A stretch of DNA of 64,000 nucleotides from Phytophthora colocasiae (taxonomy: Eukaryota; Oomycota; Peronosporomycetes; Peronosporales; Peronosporaceae), in the NCBI GenBank assembly GCA_018806915.1, contig JAGKQI010000085.1, positions 434,001-498,000 of the forward strand. The letters run 5' to 3'. Below, one piece after another: positions 43,419 to 52,427 of the stretch. Within the stretch, counting starts at the first letter, position 1; each line of letters begins with the position of its first letter. Both the position numbers and the translations under genes were made by a program. The notes under the pieces are model-generated. The model had not been told where the DNA came from and ran no database searches. It was given only the letters and a program-made list of their open reading frames with translations.

Positions 43419-44421
43419 ATGAACTCGCCAACGCCCACGTCTCCGTCCGCTTCTGCGGACGCGCAAGCCTCACCTGCTGCCTCTACAGCAGGAACTACGA
43501 CCTCAGCAGTGCCCACTAGCACTGCTGCTTCCAGCGGTCAGACAGAGAATCTCTCTGTCACCGACTATCATGCTCTCCACAAGGAGAAACAAGCGAAGAA
43601 GACTTCTTCTTCGCTAGCAGGGATCAAACACCCTGCTGGCGTATCGCGAGCGCGTTGCTGCAGCTCGCGATCGCTACTACACTTACACCACTCGTGGTAA
43701 GTGTGAACGCCTCCATGATCTGTCCATGGAAGCGGGGATCGCATGTGCCGTTCCCTTTGGCACACTCTGCCCGTGTTGCCAACCCTTGGCAACACGCCTC
43801 TCTGAAAGTGATCTCCTGGGGTACACGGTCGTCCGTGTACCCGATCACATCAAGGAGCTTCGTGGTCGTATTGTGCCACGCGAACCTCCGAGTGCTGTGG
43901 CTGACCGCAGCACTCCTCGTGCAGGGTTTAACCCTGCAAGTTATGGTGGGCTTCGTACGCCCTCACCATTTCCGGAACGTCCTCCATCAGGACGTTCCGC
44001 GGCTCCCATGTATCTCGATGGGGAGGAAATCCTCTCCAACGAATACGAAAACGAACCCCTTGAGAATTCGTTCTCTTATGAGCCACGATCCGCTCCACAA
44101 TCCAGCGGATCGCTCCACGCGCATCGCGCAACGGCTGCGGAGGGGGTGGGAACACTCCCTCCGCATGGTCAACGCTATGACCATGACGATCGTGCCCTGC
44201 ACGATCGAGTTGCTGCGCTGGAGCAGACACAGAGCGCTGAGATAGCTGCTCTGAAGCAGGAGGTTCGTGTCCTCCGTGCTGAGGTCTGCGAGGCAGCTCA
44301 GACTGCCTCGAACCTCTCGTCCGGTCTTGGGACGAGAGTGAACCGGTTGATCGACCGTGTCGACGGTCTCGAGAAGGCCTTCCAGGCCTCTCGCACTCCT
44401 CAGTTGGACTACCAACCCTAG
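43419..44421 (+). CDS. Gypsy-1 antisense ORF (aORF), one frameshift
   Basis: Starts at ATG 43419, 102 bases inside the 3' LTR and directed opposite to gag-pol. 43419-43640 encodes MNSPTPTSPSASADAQASPA, then NLSVTDYHALHKEKQAKKTS. One base shifts the frame near 43636, after which AYRERVAAARDRYYTYTTRG, a Cys cluster (GTLCPCCQ) and a Pro/Ser-rich region lead to a C-terminal coiled coil (HDRVAALEQTQSAEIAALKQ; VNRLIDRVDGLEKAF) ending at 44421. The total is about 334 residues. From 43928 on it overlaps the chromodomain end of pol on the other strand. Homologous frames occur at 11184-11741 and 52428-54315. Function unknown; the coiled coil suggests self-association. The frameshift may be a sequence error. 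Confidence 0.6.
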
Positions 44422-47400
44422 GTAGTCCGTGCTGCACGTACGGCTTCAACCGCCCGACGTAGAAGGTCGGGTGGAGCCTCATGCTGGACGGTATGTCCAG
44501 CCGGTACGCGTTACCATGCCGTTCAAGTACTTTGAACGGCCCAATGAATCTTGGAGCAAGTTTGCTTGCTCCAAAAGTCAGACACTGCATGTCTAGGTAG
44601 GTTTTGTGTAGCTAACAAAACTAATGAACCCTTTTCGAATTCATTTGTGTTGCCTCTACCAACAGTATCAGCGTTCAGCTTCTGTCGATCGACAGAAGCT
44701 GCGATAGCATCCTGGACAAACCGTATGACGGCTTGTCTTCGCTGGACAAAGTCTAGCGCACCCGAGCTGAATCCTTTCAGCTTGTCGCCCTTGTCAGCAG
44801 CAGGCCCTGCCTCTCGCTATCATCTCTCATGTCTGTGCCCGGCACAGACATCGCGCGCTCGTTCCTGCTCGAACGAGACTTCGCACGCGTCACCGCAGCT
44901 GATAGTGTGCTGCTATCAGTTGCATTCTGCGGTTGTTCGGACGCAACCATAGATCCTCCCCCACTTAAGGAGGAAGCTACCCCGCCGAGCATGCTCGGCA
45001 ATCGTGGATGCCTCATGGCGTTCACGTAGAACGGTGTATGCCCTGTCGAGGCATGCACCGAGTTGTTGATGGCAAACTCTGCCATCGGCAAGCACTCGCT
45101 CCAGTGCGGGAACGAGTGAGCGTAGCTCTTCAACGTGTCACCCAATACACGGTTGACACGTTCGGTCTGTCCGTCCGTCTGCGGATGATCCGCAGTCGAC
45201 ATTGATAACTGTGAACCAAGAAGTGTAAACACTTCTTGCCAGAACCGCGCTGTGAAGCGTGGATCACGGTCCGACACAATGTCGAGCGGCATGCCATGGT
45301 GTTTGAACACCATGTCAACAAACAGTCGCGCAGTCTGCGCGGCTGTAACAGTAGCCGGGACGGCAGCAAGATGAACCATCTTGCTGAATCTGTCCACAAA
45401 GACAACGATGCCCGTCCTCCGCTTGCTGTCAGGCGGAAGACCGAAGACAAAGTCCATGGACATGGACTGCCAACACTCCGACGGAGTCGGTAGTGATTGG
45501 AAGAGGAGCCTGCGAGAACTGGCGCAGGCTTCACGCGTTGACAAACCTCGCAAGCACGTACGTACTTGCGCACCCACTTGTACTGGTGGTGCCAGTAGAA
45601 GTCACGCGTGAGAAGAGTGTATGTCTTCTCACGACCCGGATGCCCTGCCGTGGGGGCATCGTGATACTCGAACATGATCCTCAACCGGAGGTCATGATCA
45701 TTCGAACGACAATGCGATCCGCATTGTCGTCTACTACACTGTACAACAGTAGGCCTTCGTGTACACGATAGCGGTGTACACGAGCTCGAAGATGAGGGGT
45801 TAGATTCCGACGTGCCACGTCGGAAGGTGCTACGAGGAACTCCAGCAGCCCCTTCGCGTCTGCATCCCCTTGCATACGCGCAGCGTTCTTCACGTCGTCA
45901 ATCAACGTTGACGACGGCTCACTTGTCCTCACGACGCCAACAGCGTTGGCGTCGACCGTCTCCGCATAGTCAGGTCGACGCGATAACGCGTCGGCCACTA
46001 CATTGAGTCTTCCGGGTTTGTACTCCACCCGGAAGTTGTACTCCGCGAAGAAGGACAACCATCTCGCCATACGTTGCGAGATGTGCGGCGACTTAATCGC
46101 CGTACGCAATGATGCGTGGTCTGTATAGACCACGAATGGTCTACTCCCAAGTAGATACACTCGGAATTTTGCGAGTGCATACTTCATGGCAAGGAGCTCC
46201 TTGTCATGTACAGGAAGTTACGCTCAGCTGGCTTCAGCTGACGCGATTGATAGTAGACTACACGATCACGCCCTTCGTGATCGTGTTGCATCAATGCACA
46301 TCCGATTGCAAAGTCGGATGCATCGCACACTACGTGGAATGGACGATCTTGGTCCGCCACGGCCAAGATCGGCGCTTCAGTCAAGCCCTGCTTGACTGCA
46401 CCGAATGCCTCCTCGCACTCGGTCGTCCAAATCCACTCAGCTTCTTTCTTAAGAAGCTGTGACAACGGGCGAATCTTGCCTGCATAGTTCTCCCACGTAC
46501 TTGCACAAGTACGTGGCAAGGAACTGCCTCAGTTCCTTCACATTGGATGGCGTGGGCCATTCATTGATCACTCTGACCTTCTCTGGATCAGGGCGCACGC
46601 CGTCTTTCCCCACGAGACACCCCAGCACGGGTATCTCGCTCGCCCCGAAGATACACTTCTTCAGGAGTCTTCGCATAGAGCTTATGTTTCCTCATAAGCT
46701 CTAGCAGCTTCCGGAGATGCACCTTGTGCATCTCAATGTCCGTCTTCCCGTTCACAGCCCGGCTGTGGACGAACACGTCGTCGAAGTAGCTCGGTGCGAA
46801 GTCGCGCACCGAGCGCAATAGATGTGTCACGCATCTATTGAACGTCGCAGGGGCGTTCTTAAGCCCCTGTGGCATGACGAGCCACTCCCAAAGCATACCG
46901 CTTGGAGTGCTTACCGCTGTGAGAGATGTCCCTCTCACGCATGAGGATCTGATAGAATCCATCACGCAGATCTAGAGCACTGAAGATAGTGCTCAAGGCC
47001 ATCGAAACGATGATAACATCTTTTCGCGGTATCGGCGTCTGCGCCGGTATCGTCGCATCGTTCAACTTGTTGTACGCATGAACGATGCGCCAGCCGCCCT
47101 GTGGTTTCTTAACACAGAACGTTGGGGCACTGTGCGGGGACTTTGACTCCCGCACTTGACCTGCAAGACGACGACTTTCAAAGAAGTCGTCGATCGCTTG
47201 AACTTGTTCACGCGGCAGTGGCCACTGCCGTGTAACACAGTACTTCGTGCCCGGCACGAGATCAATCTCGTGCTGTACGCCCTTGTCCTTCGGAAGCTCC
47301 GAAGGAATCTCGTCCGGGAGTACATCCTTGTACTCCCGCAGAATCTCGTAATAGGGACTCGACTTCAACGAGTCCCAAATCTGCTCCTCGAAGCGTTGCT

Positions 47401-49327
47401 TCTTGGTCTTCGCACTGAGGGGGTCAACGCCCTCAGTGATGCCATCGACGACGAGCTGCTTCAGCTCCTCGGCTTCGCGATCCACTCTCTCGATATCCGA
47501 GAGAATGCAAATTTGTTCGATGCGTCCATCGTACAAGTCCCGCGCGAAGCGCTTCCAACTCATCGTTGGAAGTGCGGTCAACGCCGACGCACTCGTCGGC
47601 GGATTCTCCAACCGCATCCTCTGGTACTGTAACCCAGTACCAGTACGTGTCAAGACGTTCAACGTCTCGACACTCGGTGTCTGCCCTGCAGATACACCCT
47701 TCTCAGTCACGGACTGAGTCTCACACAGCTCACTGAGCTGGTGCCGCGCGCTCTGATACTGTACCGCAGTATCAGTTCGTGTCAAGACGTCCAACGCCTT
47801 GACACTCGGTGTCTGCACCGCAGACACACCCTCCACAGTCATGGACTGGGACTCGCAAAGCTCCCTGAGCTTGCGCCGCGAAGGTCTGCCATGGAGCTCA
47901 GCTCCAGGCGCTCCACGTCCAAGGCATCCCACCTTGGACAGGACTTTATCGCCATCGTCAGCGGATTCCTTCCGCTGACTCGCACATTCAAGCACTGCTT
48001 GTGTGCCGCTCATCGCGTGCAGCACCGCTGCACGTGAGCTCGCAGGTTTATCTGGTGCTGGGCGTTTGCAACCGCCGGCACTTCCTGCCGCACAGTCGGT
48101 TCCCTGAACCGCTGCGCCTCCGTCCGCTCCTACGGATGGAGCAACTTCACCCGCTACTACGGATGAAGCAACCGCATCGTCGACTCCCGGAGTCGACGTG
48201 CTCTCGCTAGCTTCCTGCGCTAGCGAGTGTTCGCTTGTACACATATCATCCGTTCCCAGAGCGGATGTACGATCGCTAGTTCCCGGAACTAGCAGCGGCT
48301 GTTCGCCTATACACGTCTCATCAGCTCCCGGAGCTGATGACCGATCGCTAGTTCCCGGAACTAGCAGCGAAGCGCCAGTGGCGTCAGCTCCCAGAGCTGA
48401 CGCACGTCTTTCGGTTCCCCGAATATTATTTGCTTCGTCAACTCCCAGAGTTGACGCGACGTCGTCGGCGCGACCCTTGGGGGCTTGAAGTACCTCCAAG
48501 GATACCGGTAATACCGGTATTTTACCTTCTCTCAGGTTAATGCGATTCACCTGACCATCACTCATGTGACAAACATCATTCAGATGTTTACGCGTCAGGT
48601 GATTCACATTCACCTGACCATCACTCATGTGACCGCGACCCTTCGGCTCAGATTTCTGAGTCGACACACATTTTCTCCCAACGACTCCCTGAGTCGCTGG
48701 CGGTCGCCGGCGGCGATCGGAGGCAGCGGCGGCCGCTGCTGCCTCAACTGGGGGATCACATGCACCGGCCGGTGCATGTGCAGCACTGACAGGGCCATCG
48801 CTCTCTGTCGCGCAGGTGTTGTTGAAGCGTACGAGTGTACGCTTCTCCCAGTTGATCACCGGGTCATGCCGTGCAAGCCACGGCATGCCTAATACCAAGT
48901 CGAACTTATCGTCTAGATCCAAGACGATAAGATCTTCTACAAACGTCCTTCGTTTGTAAGAGAAGCGCACACGGACTACGCGCTTCTCAGTCCTCACGGT
49001 GGCACCCGTTGCCAACCGCACCTCCAACACGCTGCGAGGCGTGTCGGCCTCTTCGAAGTCAAACCTTCGAAGACTTCCCTGTCGAACAAAGTTGTTCGAC
49101 GCGCCCGAGTCCACTAGGGCACGAAGAGAGTTCACTCTCTTCGACATCACGTTCAGGATGACGAGGTTTGGCTTGTCATCTTGCAGCTTACAGCGAGAAA
49201 CCTTCTCGCTGGGGGCAGCAGTCCTCATCGTCGCGTGTCCAAGCTTGACACGCGAGACTGCATCACCAGTAGGACGCCCCGCGCCTACTGGTCCTTGGCG
49301 TTTTTGAACGCCTGCTCCGCTGTGCAC
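43928..49327 (-). pseudogene. Gypsy-1 pol: protease, RT, RNase H, integrase, chromodomain; several frameshifts
   Basis: 46859-49327 holds the aspartic protease (ALVDSGASNNF) and the first half of reverse transcriptase (KYCVTRQWPLPREQVQAI; FSALDLRDGFYQILM). The next frames continue in order: 46588-46965 (GMLWEWLVMPQGLKNAP; catalytic YFDD), 46449-46676, 46184-46519 (RNase H start VVCDASDFAIG), 45681-46187 (YTDHASL; ADALSRRPDY), 45130-45684 (zinc-binding H-H-C-C of integrase), 44777-45577 (integrase core SMDFVFGLPPDS, VSDRDPRF, ADHPQTDGQTERVN) and 43928-44590 (IN C-terminus, then chromodomain IRWIVERIVAHKR, FRIRWRGFPPHRDTWEPRNV). About six single-base shifts separate them, several inside perfect hairpins. 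pol is in the -1 frame of gag. Confidence 0.92.
49266..49305 (-). promoter_or_regulatory. gag-pol recoding element, Gypsy-1
   Basis: Element strand: codons TTC AAA AAC, an 8-base spacer, then CCAGTAGG paired with CCTACTGG around a 10-nt GC-rich loop. The gag TAG is inside the 5' arm. Reading on in -1 gives RQGPVGAGRPTGDAVSR, the start of pol. The heptamer CAAAAAC is a weaker slippery site than the GGGAAAC of Gypsy-2. Confidence 0.6.
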
Positions 49328-50271
49328 TCGCGTGCATAGTGACCGATGTTACTACACTTGTAACATCGAACCTTGCTGTTCCTACGCTGCTGTTGACCAG
49401 CAGTCGTAGCACTCGAGAGGTCCATAGGTTCCGGACCTCCCGTCTTCACAACAGGACGCGCCGGCTTCGGCGCGTTCGCATGGAGTTTAGCTTGACGCCG
49501 GCTAAACTCCTCTTGCATCGCAAGGCTGATCGCCTCTTCGAGAGTATTCGGATACTCTCGGAAGAGATATGTTTTGACGGGACCATCTCTTAGTCCCTTC
49601 ATGAACGTGACAACCTTGGTCGCCTCGTCGATCGGGTTGGCAACTATGTTCGATACCAAGTATCGAGCACGCTGGGCAAAGGTGTGAACATCATCCTTGC
49701 CCTGCTGCAGATCGAGAAACTCCGCTCTCGATCTGAACTCGTTCTTCGGGGGCTCAAACGCAAGCTTGAGCTCCTCTTTGAACACCTCGTACGTGCCGAA
49801 GCACGTAGGATCCGAGAGTCGGCGCCCATAGGCCCAACTCCTCGCACGTCCGCCAAGACATGACATGGCGAACGCGACCTTCGACATCGGATCGACGATA
49901 CGTCGAGCCGCAACGGCTGTGTCAAGTTCGACAAGCCAACGAAGGAGGGTCTCGTCCTCCTTCCCCGTGTAGGTACTCACGTGGAGTTTCAACGACTCCA
50001 CGCGTGGCTTCGGGGAAGCCACCGAGGCAGCAACATCTCGTTGCTCCTTAACAATGTACCCCAGAGCAACACCGTGTTGCTCTGTCGGCGATAGCGTACG
50101 AAGCATCGTCGCTACCGCTGCCTCTCCAATGACTTGTGAAAGTCTTTGGAGAGCTTCCCACTCTGGATCTGACAGGTGGGCGCAGTCCGTGCGCGTCACG
50201 GACATGTGTGGGGTCCCAGTGGATCCCTCATCCATTGGGGAGTTCTCGACCCCGCGTTCGTATGACTCCAT
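49285..50271 (-). CDS. Gypsy-1 Gag
   Basis: 328 residues, intact. The N-terminal half has the Ty3/Gypsy capsid-like region (LRWLVELDTAVAARRIVDPM; FKEELKLAFEPPKNEFRSRA; LRDGPVKTYLFREYPNTLEE), and the C-terminus a CCHC zinc knuckle CYKCSNIGHYAREC followed by a basic/acidic tail ending FKNAKDQ and TAG at 49285. It forms the particle shell and packages element RNA. The stop codon lies inside an 8-bp stem (49266-49273 with 49284-49291), which probably controls -1 frameshifting into pol. Confidence 0.93.
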   Translation of the reverse strand: MESYERGVENSPMDEGSTGTPHMSVTRTDCAHLSDPEWEALQRLSQVIGEAAVATMLRTLSPTEQHGVALGYIVKEQRDVAASVASPKPRVESLKLHVSTYTGKEDETLLRWLVELDTAVAARRIVDPMSKVAFAMSCLGGRARSWAYGRRLSDPTCFGTYEVFKEELKLAFEPPKNEFRSRAEFLDLQQGKDDVHTFAQRARYLVSNIVANPIDEATKVVTFMKGLRDGPVKTYLFREYPNTLEEAISLAMQEEFSRRQAKLHANAPKPARPVVKTGGPEPMDLSSATTAGQQQRRNSKVRCYKCSNIGHYARECTAEQAFKNAKDQ

Positions 50272-50300
50272 ACGAACGAACTGCAGTCGGTCGTGGGACG

Positions 50301-50318
50301 GACTACAAAGTGCTACCA
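50301..50318 (-). other. primer binding site, Gypsy-1
   Basis: Element strand reads TGGTAGCACTTTGTAGTC two bases after the 5' LTR. TGG matches the CCA end of a tRNA. Gypsy-2 has almost the same site (TGGTAGCACTTGTAGTC, 59350-59365). I cannot name the tRNA from memory with certainty. Confidence 0.6.
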
Positions 50319-50320
50319 GG

Positions 50321-50780
50321 TGTAATGGGTCTACCTAGACCTATTAGGTGGCGTACACGTGCGCTTACGTGTATGAGGAAGCGTGCAAGTAGAATAGACT
50401 TAATTTAAGTATACTTATTTAAATAAGTATAATTAAATCAAATATAACTAAATTAAACTGCAAAATACCGTAAAATGAGAACTGTTATTGAATTTGGCAT
50501 AAGCCAATTATGGACCTCCTAAAACTGTTTGTTATCTATTTCTAAAGGGTCTGCCAACGTGTGGTTGGCAGAAACTCTGCTCAGTGATTGGTAGAAATCT
50601 GTTACTTTCTACCAATAATATGCACAAATGCACACGAACCACCCAATAATGTGGTTCGCCCATGTATCCTTTGGTGTGTACAGCACACCAAGGTCTGAGG
50701 CCCATTTCCAACCCCTAACAGCTATCCTAACTGTTAGAGTTACATGTGGTACAACCACTTGTACGTGTAACCCCGTTACA
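50321..50780 (-). repeat. Gypsy-1 5' LTR (460 bp)
   Basis: Same length as, and by eye the same sequence as, 42858-43317. On the element strand it drives gag-pol. It is followed by the TSD ACTGC at 50781-50785 and then the right half of the interrupted ORF. Confidence 0.95.
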
Positions 50781-51674
50781 ACTGCTGCTGACGTCGAAGA
50801 AAACAACTCAAGCCTACATTTAACCAGACTTGGCGACCACAACGGCATTCCCGTGGAAGACTATGGCGCACATGAAGGAGCAGTGATGGGGGACCAAAAC
50901 GACACGGATGGCAAACCTGTGTCTCCAGACCTATCCTATGAACCATCTTTCTCTCAGTTGGACTCTGAAACAGTGGGTACAGACGAGTTGGCTACGTCGA
51001 GTATTTCCATTTTCCAAGAGTTTTGTGGAGTTGTTTCCTCAGACAGGCCTCGTGACGCGTGCGATGGTCCCAACAGGATCGACATTGCTGCTGCTTTGGT
51101 ACTTGATCCACCTAACCAACCCCAGCCATTGCCGAACGTGCTTACGGCTGCGGTGCTACTCACACACATCGAGACAATGGCGGAGCGTGGAAGAGGAAAC
51201 AAACGTGGATTAGCGGTGGAACTGACTCAGTCCGAGGGTGCTAAAAAGCGCCGTAAGGCTAGCTCTAAGCGTTCCGTTCCAGCAAGAAAGTCTTCCACTG
51301 CTGGGTGTGATGATCGAATTGCCGAAGCCAGTGAGCCTAAGCCAGCTTCGAATGGGAACGCGTCGAGAGACCAAGAGTCCAAGCCTAAGCCTATGAGTGC
51401 CAACGATCGTCGCATGTCACTTTCTGTTGAGTACGCAAAGAATGGCAAAAAAAAGATTGAAATCATGGATCGCAAGTTGGATCTGGAAGAGCGAAAGTGG
51501 TACGCTGAAGAGCGCGAGAGAGAACGACAACGCCAACTCGAATGCGAACAGCGCGAGCGTGATGAGATGAACCGTCGGGGCAACCAACGTCACGAGATTA
51601 TTCTGGCACTTGTTCAGCAAGGCAAGACACCATCCGAGATCGAGATGGTCCTCCAGTTTTATGGAAACAACTAA

Positions 51675-51956
51675 GTCAGCTTCGACGTAAGCTGAACAGC
51701 ATACATGGGTTTTGAGATCGATTACTGCATGTTAGTTGCGTAGTCAGGAAAGGAACAGAAAGCAACGAAGTGATCAACGCAAACATTTTTAAATTCAGGA
51801 TCGAGAGTTACAAGGTTTTCGGCAAATTACTAGTCTCGCATCATTCGCCTCTCGCCCATAAAATGTGATCGCGCTGGCGGCCAACAGCAACAGCATGTTC
51901 CTTGAGACGTCGGCGGAATGGAAACGTTTCATCATCGTCAACACGATCACCACGGG
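51675..51956. other. host remnant between interrupted ORF and Gypsy-2
   Basis: On the minus strand a frame (51795-51956, cut by the LTR) reads VVIVLTMMKRFHSADVSRNM, LLLLAASAITFYG. It converges on the preceding plus-strand ORF. It may be the end of a second gene of the same mobile unit, but no domain is visible. Confidence 0.25.
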
Positions 51957-52372
51957 TGCAGCGGCGCTGCGTAGGTGTGCACGGCACAGAGGAAGTTTGG
52001 TTGACTCGTAGAGTCCTGCTTGCAAGGCACTAGCCTTCGGTTCTATACAAGAACCAAGTAGTCCACTAAATACGGAACTCTCACAATCAGTTTCCCTATA
52101 ATAAAGGAACTAACACTAATTATGTAAAATGCAAACTGATTTTTATTTATTTTATTGCCCTAATCCTGACGTAACGGATTTAGTATCTAACATACTAAAT
52201 CCTAATCAAAATGCAAATGTGTGGCTTTGAGCTAATAGCCAGCAACTGGCTACATATGTGACGTGTGAGAAACACTATGTGTCGTAAGCACGGATCTGTG
52301 GACTTGTGACCTGGATGGTGTATACCACACCTATTGTAGCCAAGGCGCGCAGCGCCGTGTAACCCCGTTACA
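51957..52372 (-). repeat. Gypsy-2 LTR, left (416 bp)
   Basis: TGCAGCGGCG...CCCCGTTACA, followed by the polypurine complement CCCTCCCCCACC. It differs from the middle LTR at several single bases and short indels (for example CGTAAGCACGG versus CGTACACGG). Confidence 0.93.
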
Positions 52373-52427
52373 CCCTCCCCCACCAAACCGTGGATACGGA
52401 GTATCTACAACTGTAGACATAACTGCC

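Larger units (their letters stand above)
42858..50780 (-). mobile_element. Gypsy-1, complete Ty3/Gypsy chromovirus-type LTR retrotransposon
   Basis: 7.9 kb, bounded by two 460-bp LTRs (TGTAATGGGT...CCCCGTTACA) that I find identical by eye and by a perfect 5-bp duplication ACTGC (42853-42857 and 50781-50785). gag and pol are on the minus strand. A primer-binding-like site lies two bases inside the 5' LTR (50301-50318) and a polypurine tract GGGGGGATGG next to the 3' LTR (43318-43327). Between pol and the 3' LTR lies an antisense ORF (43419-44421, plus). LTRs and body are unusually dense in perfect short inverted repeats. Insertion is recent judging from the LTR identity. Confidence 0.95.
42091..51674 (+). 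pseudogene. oomycete ORF with SANT/Myb-like N-terminus, split by Gypsy-1
   Basis: The left half is 42091-42857 and the right half 50786-51674. Removing the element and one copy of the ACTGC duplication joins them in frame (552 codons with stop). The N-terminus is Lys/Ser-rich (MPKASTRTAQVKGKATGESG), then a helical DNA-binding-like domain (HLTAEDYNIIVDWMMDADNF; LTGLQMQSRWRTFMTRYKNT; MCPEFYRMDSLFREKPNVTP). After the insertion come an acidic/Ser region, a basic cluster GAKKRRKASSKR and a C-terminal Arg/Glu coiled coil (KLDLEERKWYAEERERERQR) ending QGKTPSEIEMVLQFYGNN. I recognise this only as a repeated oomycete type, possibly the DNA-binding partner of a transposase. As it stands it is disrupted. 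Confidence 0.7.
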
